Below are positions 26,434-34,492 of a DNA stretch of 64,000 bases, one piece after another (position 1 is the stretch's first letter; every line of letters begins with the position of its first letter). Source of the DNA: Pseudoclavibacter sp. AY1F1 (lineage in GTDB: Bacteria; Actinomycetota; Actinomycetes; Actinomycetales; Microbacteriaceae). A program made the position numbers and the translations under genes. The notes under the pieces are model-generated. The model ran no database searches. It was not told where the DNA came from and saw nothing but the letters and a program-made list of their open reading frames with translations. The stretch spans positions 248,001 to 312,000 of the forward strand of contig NZ_PSTQ01000002.1 of NCBI RefSeq assembly GCF_002931075.1. Direction: 5' to 3'.

Positions 26434-26538
26434 GCAGCCCCTCGATCGCGCCGTCTCCCTGATTCTGGCGGCCTGGACGCTCACCCAGCTGTCGGCGTCG
26501 CGGAGTAGCCTTCAGGCCACGTGTCGAGGAGGTCGCTC

Positions 26539-26934
26539 ATGATGACAGATGCGCTGTTCGTGTTCCTGGCCTACGCCCTGGCCGTGGTTCTCGCCGGCAG
26601 CGGCGGTGTCTTTTACGCGCTCGGATCCGTGCCCGTCAATTCATGGCCCGTCAAGTCGTTTGCCCTCGCGAGCCTCGCCGGAGCGGGCCTGCTCGTCTGC
26701 ACGGCGTTCCCGACCCTCACCTGGATTGGCGTCATCTACGTGCTGGTCGCGGTCGCTTCCAAGTCCGTGGCGAGCGCGCTGCGCTGGAGGGCGCTGCGCG
26801 CGTTCCGTGACGTGCCCTTCCCCGAGCTGCTGCGCTTCGAGCTTCTGCGGCCGTCGATCCTGCGTCGGATGGCGGCGGATGCGGGCGGAGCGACGGATGG
26901 GGTCGTGCATCCGCAAGACTCTCGAAAAATTTAG
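26539..26934 (+). CDS. Small three-segment membrane protein, paralogue B
   Basis: This 131-residue protein is a tandem paralogue of the preceding gene, with the same three-segment layout and the same C-terminal signature (SALRWRALRAF, PELLRFELLRPSILRRMAADA). GAGGAGG lies six bases before ATG 26539, preferred over GTG 26521. The C-terminal tail beyond the shared region differs. The function is unknown; the pair probably arose by local duplication. Confidence 0.7.
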   Translation: MMTDALFVFLAYALAVVLAGSGGVFYALGSVPVNSWPVKSFALASLAGAGLLVCTAFPTLTWIGVIYVLVAVASKSVASALRWRALRAFRDVPFPELLRFELLRPSILRRMAADAGGATDGVVHPQDSRKI

Positions 26935-27021
26935 TCCACTCGGTTTTCCCGCGCAGCGAGACGAAATGACGATTTTGCCTTTCGGCGGAAGCAAATGCCA
27001 CCGTTCCGGGTTGTCTGACTC

Positions 27022-28383
27022 GTGAACCGCCAGCAACGCCAGATCCTCGTCATCGCGATCCTCGCCTCGTTTGTCGCTTTCCTTGACGGCTCGGTGACCA
27101 ACGTCGCGCTGCCGGCAATGGTCGCGGAGCTCGGGGGCGGGCTCGGCACGCAGCAGTGGATCGTGGACGCCTACCTCATCACGCTCGGCTCGCTCATCCT
27201 GCTCGCCGGGTCGCTGTCCGACGTGTTCGGGCGCATCGCAGTGCTGCGGTTCGGGCTCATCGGCTTCGGCGTTACGAGCATCGCCATCGCGCTCTCGCCG
27301 ACACCGGAGTTCGTGATCGTCGCGAGGGCGTTGCAGGGCGTCGCCGGCGCGCTCTTGGTGCCAAGCTCGCTGGCGCTCATCATCTCCGCCTTCCGGGACG
27401 CCGCCCAAGCAAAAGCGATCGGCGTGTGGACCGCATGGACGGGCGCCGCGTTCCTTGCCGGCCCCTTCCTTGGCGGCCTGGCCGCCGACTACCTGACGTG
27501 GCGCCTCGTGTTCGGCATCAACGTCATCCCGATCCTCGTGACCCTGTGGATGCTCACTCGCCTCGACACCAGCTTCGATAAGCCCTCAGGTGGTCGTATC
27601 GACGTGCTCGGCGCGGTGCTTGGGTTCCTTGGCCTCGGAGGGCCAGTGTTTGCGCTCATCGAGCAGGGCAACTACGGCTGGGGGAGCCCCGTCGTGTTCC
27701 TGCCCTTTGCCCTCGGCCTCGTGAGCTTCGCCGCCTTCCTGATCTGGCAGGCCCGTGCGCCGCACCCGATGCTGCCGCTTGGACTGTTCCGCATCCGCAA
27801 CTTCTGGGCGGGCAACATCGCGACGGTGTTCATCTACGCCGCGCTCTCACTTGGCGGCTTCGTGCTCGCCATCTTCCTGCAGCAGATTGCCGGGTTCAGC
27901 GCGACCTTCGCCGCGCTCGCAACGCTGCCCATGTCGATCGCGAACGTGACCCTGTCGTCCTGGTTCGGATCGCTGAGCGGACGCTTCGGGCCGCGCATCT
28001 TCATGACGGTCGGCCCAATCCTGGCCGGCATCGGCACGCTCATGTATTCGGGGCTCGGCTCCGAGGTGAACTACTGGACCCAAGTGCTTCCTGGCGTGAT
28101 CGTCTTCTCGCTTGGGCTCTCCATGACGGTCGCACCGCTCACCTCCGCGATCCTCGGCTCCGTGCCGACAACGCAATCCGGGATCGGCTCGGCCACCAAC
28201 AACGCCATCTCCCGCGTGGCCGGGCTCGTCGCGATCGCCATGATCGGGGTCATTGCGGGCGGCGCCATCGACGTCGACAGCTACCAGCCGCTCATGTTCG
28301 TGACCGCCGGCCTCCTCTTCGCTGGCGCGCTCACCTCGTGGCTCGGCGTCAGGAACCCGAAGCCGGAGGTCGTGCCCGCCTAA
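27022..28383 (+). CDS. MFS drug exporter, DHA2/EmrB-QacA-like
   Basis: The 453-residue protein has about 12-14 membrane segments. The family opening ILVIAILASFVAFLDGSVTN (motif D-like), WIVDAYLITLGSLILLAG, LSDVFGRIAVLRFG (motif A) and ARALQGVAGALLVPSSLALI (motif C-like) fit the DHA2 drug:proton antiporters. The start is GTG. The substrate is not predictable. There is no adjacent regulator in the obvious position. Confidence 0.88.
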   Translation: MNRQQRQILVIAILASFVAFLDGSVTNVALPAMVAELGGGLGTQQWIVDAYLITLGSLILLAGSLSDVFGRIAVLRFGLIGFGVTSIAIALSPTPEFVIVARALQGVAGALLVPSSLALIISAFRDAAQAKAIGVWTAWTGAAFLAGPFLGGLAADYLTWRLVFGINVIPILVTLWMLTRLDTSFDKPSGGRIDVLGAVLGFLGLGGPVFALIEQGNYGWGSPVVFLPFALGLVSFAAFLIWQARAPHPMLPLGLFRIRNFWAGNIATVFIYAALSLGGFVLAIFLQQIAGFSATFAALATLPMSIANVTLSSWFGSLSGRFGPRIFMTVGPILAGIGTLMYSGLGSEVNYWTQVLPGVIVFSLGLSMTVAPLTSAILGSVPTTQSGIGSATNNAISRVAGLVAIAMIGVIAGGAIDVDSYQPLMFVTAGLLFAGALTSWLGVRNPKPEVVPA

Positions 28384-28474
28384 TGAACGCAGTCCGCTTG
28401 CCGCCACCTCGGACCAGAGAGCCGTGTGGGGCGGAAGACGTGCGTGCGTCGGGAGGCGCTGAAAGGATGGATGC

Positions 28475-29230
28475 ATGAAGATCGCAATCGCCGGAGGCAC
28501 GGGCACCGTGGGCCGCCTTGTTGTTGACGAAGCCCACGCGCGTGGGCACGAGGCCGTGGTGCTGACCCGCTCGAACGGCGTAGACCTGACAACGGGCGCG
28601 GGCGCCGAGTCTGCGCTCGCGGGCGTCGAAGTCGTCATCGACGTGCTCAACCTCACGACCATGAACAAGGACGAGGCCGTCTCGTTCTACGAGACAACCA
28701 CCAGGAACCTGCTGGCGGCCGAGGCTCTGGCGGGCGTCGCGCAGCACGTTGCGCTGTCGATCGTTGGCATCGACACGTCGCCGTCCGGCTACTACGAGGG
28801 CAAGCTCGCGCAGGAGCGAGCCGTGAAGGCCGGCGGGGTGCCGTGGACGATCCTGCGCGCCACGCAGTTCCACGAGTTCGCGCCACAGATGTTCGCGACG
28901 CTCAGGCGCGGGCCGGTCATGCCGATCCCCGTCATGGCGACGCAGCCGGTCGCCGCCAGGGAGGTTGCCGGGATGCTGGTTGACCTCGCTGAGGCCGCCG
29001 CACAGTATTCAACCGTGCAGCTCGCCGGACCCGCCCCCGAAAAGCTGGTCGACATGGTGCGAAGCTACGGGCGGGCGACTGGGCAGAAGGTGCTGTACGT
29101 GCCGCTCAGGCTGCCGGGCGCATCCATGGTCGCGATGCGCGACGGGACGCTCCTGCCATCCGGTGAGTATCGGACGGGGCGGGAGAGTTACGCGCAGTGG
29201 CTCGAGCGGGTCACGACGCGCTCAGCGTGA
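28475..29230 (+). CDS. NAD(P)-binding NmrA/SDR-like protein
   Basis: The Rossmann signature IAIAGGTGTVGRLVVDEA at residues 3-20 and the overall 251-residue length match the atypical short-chain dehydrogenase group (NmrA/YwnB-like), often annotated as NAD(P)H-binding. The central part holds SIVGIDTSPSGYYEGKLAQE, with the Tyr/Lys of the SDR type. A ribosome binding site (GAAAGGATG) precedes the ATG. The 3' end overlaps the end of the convergent sugar dehydrogenase by 20 bases. Confidence 0.83.
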   Translation: MKIAIAGGTGTVGRLVVDEAHARGHEAVVLTRSNGVDLTTGAGAESALAGVEVVIDVLNLTTMNKDEAVSFYETTTRNLLAAEALAGVAQHVALSIVGIDTSPSGYYEGKLAQERAVKAGGVPWTILRATQFHEFAPQMFATLRRGPVMPIPVMATQPVAAREVAGMLVDLAEAAAQYSTVQLAGPAPEKLVDMVRSYGRATGQKVLYVPLRLPGASMVAMRDGTLLPSGEYRTGRESYAQWLERVTTRSA

Positions 29231-30392
29231 ACTCGAGGAGGGTGTCGTCGCCCTCACGGGGTGAGCCGCGCCCGTCGGTGTTGTTGGTGAGCACCAGCAG
29301 GGTGCCCTGCGACGTCACGACAGCGTCGCGGAGTCGGCCGAACTCGTCGACGTAGAGCGCCTCGTCGCTCGCCTCCGAGGCTTCGGGAATGGCGATCTTC
29401 CAGAGCCGCTCGCCGCCGAGCCCCGCCATGAACAGGGTGCCGCGCGAGTAGGCGAGCCCGCTCGGGCTGGCTTCGTTGGTGGGCCACTGCAGAACCGGAT
29501 TCAGGAACGCAGGGTCATCGCCCTGGCCCTCGACCGTTGGCCAGCCGTAGTTGCCGCCAGCTTCGATCTTGTTGAGCTCGTCCCACATGTTCTGTCCGAA
29601 CTCGCTTGCCCAGAGCCCGCCCGAACCGTCGAAAGCGAGGCCCTGCGGGTTGCGATGGCCCATCGAGTACACGCGGTTTCCAAACGGGTTGTCGGAAACG
29701 GGCGAGCCGTCGAGCTCCATGCGCAGGATTTTGCCGTTGAGCGAGTTCTGGTCCTGGGCGAGCTCGGTCTGGGAAGCATCGCCTGTGGAGGCGTAGAGAT
29801 AGCCGTCCGGACCGATCGCGAGCCGGCCGCCGTTGTGGTTCCCGGCCTTCGCGATGCCGTCCACGATCACCTCCGGCACGCCGACGCCGATCCCACCCTC
29901 CCAGGTGACGGGGAAGCGCACGATGCGATTGTCTGAGGCGCCCGTGTAGAAGGCGTACAGCCACTGCTCGGCGTCCTCGCTCGAACCAGCGAGCGCGAGG
30001 CCGAGCAAGCCACCCTCTCCGTCAGGCACCACGTCACCGATCGTCGTCACGACCCGGTTGGGGTTCGATCCATCCGCGGACACCTCGACGATCTGACCGG
30101 TGTCGCGTTCGCTCACGAGGAAGTCGCCCGTCTCGAGCTCGACGACCGACCAGGGGGCCTGCAGACCCGTCGTGACCACTCGTGGGTCCCCGTTCGGGGT
30201 GACAGGGCCCGGGTCCGCGGCGGCAGTCGAAGCGGATTCATCTGCGGTGGATGCCGGGGCAGTGGATGCCGGGCTTGGGCTGGCCGAGCCGGTCTGGGTG
30301 GGCTCTGCCTGCGGGCCGCTTGGCGTGCATCCGGCGAGGGCGAGGGCCGCGACGGCGGCGAGGGCGAGGAACGGGGCAGAGCGCTTCGTCAT
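29211..30392 (-). CDS. PQQ-dependent sugar dehydrogenase-like lipoprotein
   Basis: A lipoprotein signal (MTKRSAPFLALAAVAALALAGC region, lipobox LAGC) starts at ATG 30392; the Ala/Ser/Thr-rich linker that follows leads to a six-bladed beta-propeller of the glucose/sorbosone dehydrogenase type. Typical blocks are VVTTGLQAPWSVVELE, GLLGLAL, KAGNHNGGRLAIGPDGYLYAS, GHRNPQGLAFD and NYGWPTVEGQG. The 393-residue product would be anchored outside the membrane and oxidise sugars. Whether the host makes PQQ cannot be judged here. Confidence 0.88.
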   Translation of the reverse strand: MTKRSAPFLALAAVAALALAGCTPSGPQAEPTQTGSASPSPASTAPASTADESASTAAADPGPVTPNGDPRVVTTGLQAPWSVVELETGDFLVSERDTGQIVEVSADGSNPNRVVTTIGDVVPDGEGGLLGLALAGSSEDAEQWLYAFYTGASDNRIVRFPVTWEGGIGVGVPEVIVDGIAKAGNHNGGRLAIGPDGYLYASTGDASQTELAQDQNSLNGKILRMELDGSPVSDNPFGNRVYSMGHRNPQGLAFDGSGGLWASEFGQNMWDELNKIEAGGNYGWPTVEGQGDDPAFLNPVLQWPTNEASPSGLAYSRGTLFMAGLGGERLWKIAIPEASEASDEALYVDEFGRLRDAVVTSQGTLLVLTNNTDGRGSPREGDDTLLEFTLSAS

Positions 30393-30488
30393 GGTGGCGG
30401 CCAATCGGTTGACGACGGATGCGACCAGTCAAGCCGAGCAGCCTGTGCCGGTGCTCCGTGTCGCGCGCCTCGCTCTCGCTGAGGAGGC

Positions 30489-30704
30489 CTAATCCGTCAG
30501 CAGCAGGATGCCGAGGAGCGCCTGCGCGATTCCGATGACCAGGGCCGTCAGCACAAGCACGGCGTGCACCGTGAGGAAGCGCGTGGGGCGGCCATTCTCG
30601 TCGCGCGCACGAGGATCGTTCGAGACTCGGCGATAGAAGGACGGCCAGACGAGGACGTTGAAAACTGCACCAACGAGGAGGGCGACGCTTGCGAGGAGGA
30701 CCAT
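30489..30704 (-). CDS. Small two-segment membrane protein (SCO4848-like)
   Basis: The 71-residue product has two hydrophobic segments flanking a hydrophilic loop with RVSNDPRARDENGRPTRFLT. This pattern resembles the SCO4848 family of small actinobacterial membrane proteins, whose function is unknown. It ends 24 bases downstream of the carbonic-anhydrase-like gene's stop on the same strand. Confidence 0.7.
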   Translation of the reverse strand: MVLLASVALLVGAVFNVLVWPSFYRRVSNDPRARDENGRPTRFLTVHAVLVLTALVIGIAQALLGILLLTD

Positions 30705-30728
30705 CTTCCAAGCCTATTCGCGAGGGGC

Positions 30729-31295
30729 CTATTCGCGAGGGAGGGTCGCTCCGAGCGCCACCGCCGCGCTCGCGGGGCTCTGGCGTTTCGCGAGCGTGAC
30801 GTAGCCGGCAGCGTGGGGGATGAAGGCCGCGCTCTCCTCCGTGGTCAGCTCGCGACGGACCTTGGCTGGTACGCCGGCTGCCAACACGCGGTCGGGGATG
30901 TTCGCGCCCTCAAGGACGACCGCGCCGGCGGCGACAAGCGAGCCGGCGCCGATGACTGACCGTGAGAGGCAGGCGGCTTTCATTCCGATGAGTGTCCCGT
31001 TGGCGATTGTGGTGCCGTGCAGGAGCGCCTGGTGGCCCGCCGTGACGTCGTCGCCGATGATCGTGTCGACCTCTCGTTCGACGTGGACAACTGTGCCGTC
31101 CTGCAGGTTAGACCTGGCGCCGATCACGATGCGGCCACCAACATCCGCTCGAAGCACGCAGCCGTACCAGACGGAGGAATCCGGCCCGATCTCGACGTCA
31201 CCGATGATGACGGCGCCCGGTGCGATCCAGGCAGATTCGTGGATGCGGGGCGTCTTGCCCTCGAAGGGGAGGATCAGGGGAGCGGCGCTGGTCAT
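30729..31295 (-). CDS. Gamma-carbonic-anhydrase-like hexapeptide protein
   Basis: The 188-residue protein is a left-handed beta-helix built of hexapeptide repeats. The three zinc-ligand histidines of gamma-carbonic anhydrases are present: VVHVERE, then AGHQALLHG. Opening PFEGKTPRIHESAWIAPGAV and IGMKAACLSRSVIGAGSLVAAG are typical. Many relatives act as carnitine or acyl transferase helpers or have no detectable carbonic anhydrase activity, so the enzymatic role is uncertain. It is divergent from ffh. Confidence 0.9.
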   Translation of the reverse strand: MTSAAPLILPFEGKTPRIHESAWIAPGAVIIGDVEIGPDSSVWYGCVLRADVGGRIVIGARSNLQDGTVVHVEREVDTIIGDDVTAGHQALLHGTTIANGTLIGMKAACLSRSVIGAGSLVAAGAVVLEGANIPDRVLAAGVPAKVRRELTTEESAAFIPHAAGYVTLAKRQSPASAAVALGATLPRE

Positions 31296-31359
31296 GCTCC
31301 GATGATCGCAGTTGTGGTTCTCTCAGGCCACCCCGCGCGCCAGACTCCGTCACCTCGGC

Positions 31360-31375
31360 TAAAATGGGCGGACTA
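31360..31375 (+). promoter_or_regulatory. Promoter of ffh with very short leader
   Basis: TAAAAT (31360-31365) lies nine bases before the ffh ATG. The intervening GGGCGGACT leaves room for a two- or three-base leader at most. Confidence 0.5.
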
Positions 31376-32946
31376 TGGCCATTTTCGGGAACCTCTCTGA
31401 CCGGCTGACGCAGACGCTCGCCGGCCTCCGCTCCAAGGGCAAGCTCACGCCCGCCGACGTCGACGGCACCGTGCGCGAGATCCGTCGCGCCCTGCTCGAA
31501 GCCGACGTCGCGCTTCCCGTGGTCAAGGACTTCGCCGCGCATGTGCGCGAGCGCGCCCTCGGCGACGAGGTCAACCGCGCCCTCAACCCGGCGCAGCAGG
31601 TCGTGCAGATCGTCAACGAGGAGCTCGTGCGCATCCTCGGTGGCGACACTCGCCAGATCGAGTTCGCAAAGCAGCCGCCGACGATCATCATGCTCGCCGG
31701 TCTCCAGGGTGCAGGCAAGACGACGCTCGCCGGCAAGCTGGCCAAGCGGCTCGCGGGGGAGAAGCACACGCCGCTCCTCGTCGCGGCCGACCTCCAGCGC
31801 CCGAACGCCGTCACGCAGCTGCAGGTCGTCGGCCAGCAGGCTGGCGTGCAGGTCTACGCGCCGGAGCCAGGCAACGGCGTCGGCGACCCGGTGCGAGTCG
31901 CGAAGGATGCGGTCCGCTTCGCGCAGGACAAGCTGCACGACGTCGTCATCATCGACACCGCCGGTCGTCTGGGTGTCGACCAGGAGCTCATGAAGCAGGC
32001 GGCCGACATCCGCCGCGCCACCAACCCGGACGAAGTGCTGTTCGTCATCGACGCGATGATCGGCCAGGACGCCGTCGCCACCGCCAAGGCGTTCCAAGAG
32101 GGCGTCGACTTCACGGGTGTTGTGCTCTCGAAGCTCGACGGCGACGCTCGCGGTGGTGCTGCTCTCTCCGTGGCGCAGCTCACCGGCCGCCCCATCATGT
32201 ACGCGTCGACCGGTGAGGGGCTCGACGACTTCGAGGTCTTCCACCCCGACCGCATGGCGAAGCGCATCCTCGACATGGGTGACATCCTCAGCCTCATCGA
32301 ACAGGCCCAGAAGGCGTTCGACGAGGACGAGGCGATGGAGATCGCCAGCAAGCTGGCGACCGAGAACTTCACGCTCGACGACTTCCTGAAGCAGATGCAG
32401 CAGCTCCGCAAGGCTGGCAACTTCAAGAAGATGATGGGCATGCTCCCCGGCATGGGCCAGATGAAGGAGGCGCTCGAAAACTTCGACGAGCGCGAGCTGG
32501 TCCGCACGGAGGCGATCATCCAGTCGATGACCACTGCCGAGCGGCAGAACCCGAAGCTCCTGAACGGCTCACGTCGCGCTCGCATCGCCCGCGGTTCCGG
32601 CCGCACGGTCACCGACGTCAATGAACTCGTCAAGCGCTTCGAGCAGGCGGCGAAGATGATGAAGACCGTCGCCCGCGGCGGCACCCCGCAGATCCCGGGA
32701 ATGGGTCCTATCCCGGGTCAGCACGGCGGTCGGAAGGCCGCGGCGAAGGGTGGCAAGAAGAAGCAGCAGGGCAAGCGCAGCGGCAACCCCGCGAAGCGAG
32801 CGCAGCAGGCGGTCGAAGAGGCCGCAGCCCCGAAGCGTCCGGGCGGCGCCTTCGGCGGTGCCGGATTCGGGCGGCCAGCCGCAGGCGACGGGCAGCCGAA
32901 CGAGGCCGAGCTCGAGCAGCTGCAGAAGTACCTGGGTCGCGGCTAG
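31375..32946 (+). CDS. ffh: Signal recognition particle protein Ffh (SRP54)
   Basis: Ffh binds signal peptides and SRP RNA and hands ribosomes to FtsY. At 523 residues it has the N domain, the G domain (GLQGAGKTTLAGKLAKRL near residue 108, DTAGRLGVD, SKLDGDARGG) and the Met-rich M domain (FKKMMGMLPGMGQMKEAL near 355-372, and the SRP RNA-binding helix-turn-helix with SRRARIARGSGRT). The C-terminal 80 residues are a basic, Gly/Pro-rich extension common in actinobacteria. Confidence 0.96.
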   Translation: MAIFGNLSDRLTQTLAGLRSKGKLTPADVDGTVREIRRALLEADVALPVVKDFAAHVRERALGDEVNRALNPAQQVVQIVNEELVRILGGDTRQIEFAKQPPTIIMLAGLQGAGKTTLAGKLAKRLAGEKHTPLLVAADLQRPNAVTQLQVVGQQAGVQVYAPEPGNGVGDPVRVAKDAVRFAQDKLHDVVIIDTAGRLGVDQELMKQAADIRRATNPDEVLFVIDAMIGQDAVATAKAFQEGVDFTGVVLSKLDGDARGGAALSVAQLTGRPIMYASTGEGLDDFEVFHPDRMAKRILDMGDILSLIEQAQKAFDEDEAMEIASKLATENFTLDDFLKQMQQLRKAGNFKKMMGMLPGMGQMKEALENFDERELVRTEAIIQSMTTAERQNPKLLNGSRRARIARGSGRTVTDVNELVKRFEQAAKMMKTVARGGTPQIPGMGPIPGQHGGRKAAAKGGKKKQQGKRSGNPAKRAQQAVEEAAAPKRPGGAFGGAGFGRPAAGDGQPNEAELEQLQKYLGRG

Positions 32947-33054
32947 ACACTTGCTCACCGTGGCGATGGCTGCGCCTCGCCGCGGGTGGCGGGCGGAACT
33001 TCCCGTCGCCCGAGTAGCATTGTCACGTCATCAAGTCGTCCGAGGAGTGCGCCA

Positions 33055-33831
33055 TTGAGCAATGAAGCTGCAGCAACAGGCGAGGCCCGGCTTCCGCTCG
33101 GGCTCTTCGTCGGTATCGACCGGTCGAGCCCCGTTCCCCTGTACCACCAGGTCTCGGAGCGTATCGAGAAGGCAATCCGCGACGACACGCTACCCGCGGG
33201 GTCGAAGCTCGAGAACGAGATTTCGTTGGGTCACCGGCTTGGGCTCTCGCGCCCGACCGTTCGCCGGGCAATCCAAGAGCTGGTCGACAAGGGCCTTCTT
33301 GTGCGTCGTCGCGGTGTCGGCACGCAGGTGGTGCACGGCCCCGTCACCCGCAACGTCGAGCTGACGAGCCTCTTCGAGGACCTCGAGCGCTCCGCGCAGA
33401 AGCCGACCACGACGCTGCTCTCCCGTCGCGTGGAGGCGGCCACGCCTGAGCTCGCCGAGACCCTCGGTATCGAAGTCGGGAGCCCGACTCTGCACATCTC
33501 GCGCTTGCGCAGCGCCGACGGTGTTCCGCTCGCGATCCTCGACAACGTGCTGCCAGAGCCATTCGTCGAGCTCACGGAAGACGAGCTTGTCGAGCACGGG
33601 CTCTACCAGCTGCTGCGTGCCCGAGGCGTGACGATGCGGGTCGCGAAGCAGCGCATCGGTGCCAGGGCTGCCTCCCGCGAGGAGGAGCGTCTGCTCGACC
33701 TCGCCGGGGGAGCCGCGGTGCTCACGATGTCGCGAGTCGCCTTCGATGCCACTGGCCGCGCGGTCGAGTACGGCCGCCACTGCTACCGACCTGACCTCTA
33801 CACGTTCGAGATCACGCTCGTCGAGCGCTGA
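33055..33831 (+). CDS. iolR: GntR-family (UTRA/HutC) repressor, probable inositol regulator IolR
   Basis: The 258-residue protein has an N-terminal winged helix (PLYHQVSERIEKAIRDDTLP, SLGHRLGLSRPTVRRAIQEL, residues about 23-90) and a C-terminal UTRA ligand-binding domain. TTG 33055 is preceded by GAGGAG. I infer an IolR role from three things: the GntR/UTRA type matches the regulator described for Corynebacterium glutamicum inositol genes, it borders a complete inositol operon, and the promoters of that operon carry TGTCCTRACA palindromes fitting the motif I recall for that regulator (KGWCHTRACA). Its own promoter (TAGCAT at 33016-33021) has only a poor match (TGTCACGTCA). The LacI protein at 36.8 kb is the other candidate regulator. 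Confidence 0.75.
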   Translation: MSNEAAATGEARLPLGLFVGIDRSSPVPLYHQVSERIEKAIRDDTLPAGSKLENEISLGHRLGLSRPTVRRAIQELVDKGLLVRRRGVGTQVVHGPVTRNVELTSLFEDLERSAQKPTTTLLSRRVEAATPELAETLGIEVGSPTLHISRLRSADGVPLAILDNVLPEPFVELTEDELVEHGLYQLLRARGVTMRVAKQRIGARAASREEERLLDLAGGAAVLTMSRVAFDATGRAVEYGRHCYRPDLYTFEITLVER

Positions 33832-33847
33832 CCTGACGAGAAATGGA

Positions 33848-33876
33848 GAACGCCCACGGCTCAGCCGTGGGCGTTC
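33848..33876. terminator. Hairpin terminator after iolR-like gene
   Basis: Perfect 14-base arms (GAACGCCCACGGCT and complement) around a single central base lie between the convergent regulator and tautomerase genes. Confidence 0.8.
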
Positions 33877-33896
33877 CTCGTCTGCGGGAGGGCGTT

Positions 33897-34304
33897 CTAC
33901 GCGCGGTTCGGAACCGCGAGCTCGCCCGTGAGGTACTGGGCGCGACCGAAGCCGAAGGTCCAGTCTTCCGGTCCGTTCTCGACGTAGCCGATGAAGACGT
34001 CGTTGCCCTCGACGCCGAGCTCACCGAGCGCTTCGGCGATTCGTGCGTACAGCGACTGCTTGGCCTCGGTGGTGCGGCCTCGCTGCGTGAAGATCTGGAT
34101 CATCACGACGCCGGAGGAGCGGTCGAAGCCGAGCCCGGCATCCTGAGCGATGATCTGGCCGCTCTGGTGCTCGGTGATGATCTGGAACCGATCGCGGGCG
34201 GGGATGCCGTACTCGGCGACGATGGCATCGTGGATTGCGTCGGCGATGGATGAGATCTGCTCAGGCGTGCGGCCGGCATTGACGTCGATTCGTACGAGAG
34301 GCAT
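33897..34304 (-). CDS. 4-oxalocrotonate tautomerase-family protein
   Basis: ATG 34304 gives 135 residues starting MPLVRIDVNAGRTPEQISSI; Pro2, the catalytic base of tautomerases, would be exposed after Met removal. The length suggests a fused double-length or cis-CaaD/MIF-like type. A longer frame to 34352 lacks this Pro at the N-terminus. The promoter (-10 TAGGCT at 34358-34353) is overlapped by a perfect inositol-type operator, so it probably serves the inositol regulon, perhaps acting on keto-enol intermediates; that role is inference. Confidence 0.85.
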   Translation of the reverse strand: MPLVRIDVNAGRTPEQISSIADAIHDAIVAEYGIPARDRFQIITEHQSGQIIAQDAGLGFDRSSGVVMIQIFTQRGRTTEAKQSLYARIAEALGELGVEGNDVFIGYVENGPEDWTFGFGRAQYLTGELAVPNRA

Positions 34305-34352
34305 GGTGCGGTGTCCTTGGGGTCGAGGGGTGACGCGTGTCGTCGTGCTCAC

Positions 34353-34384
34353 AGCCTAGCGCCATAAGTCCTAATGTCCTAACA
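34353..34384 (-). promoter_or_regulatory. Tautomerase promoter with IolR-type operator
   Basis: On the minus strand -10 TAGGCT (34358-34353) has an operator TGTCCTAACA (plus strand 34375-34384) over its -35 region. The site fits KGWCHTRACA at all ten positions. Confidence 0.6.
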
Positions 34385-34408
34385 AACCATCGTGACGAGT
34401 CTGAGAGC

Positions 34409-34446
34409 CACGAAGGGCCGCATCCGAATGGATGCGGCCCTTCGTG
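34409..34446. terminator. Hairpin terminator after isomerase gene
   Basis: Perfect 17-base arms (CACGAAGGGCCGCATCC and complement) around GAAT follow the stop of the isomerase operon on the minus strand. Confidence 0.8.
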
Positions 34447-34492
34447 GTCAGGCGCCGAGCTCTCGCAGAAGAGCAGCGCCCAGATCAGAAGG

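Noticed and set aside
33016-33037. IolR self-regulation site at TGTCACGTCA
   Set aside because: Two positions differ from the motif, including a core base; too weak to claim without binding data.
34421-34435. GCATCC-GAAT-GGATGC palindrome as a regulator site
   Set aside because: It is the inner part of a 17-base terminator stem after the isomerase gene, so no separate operator is needed.
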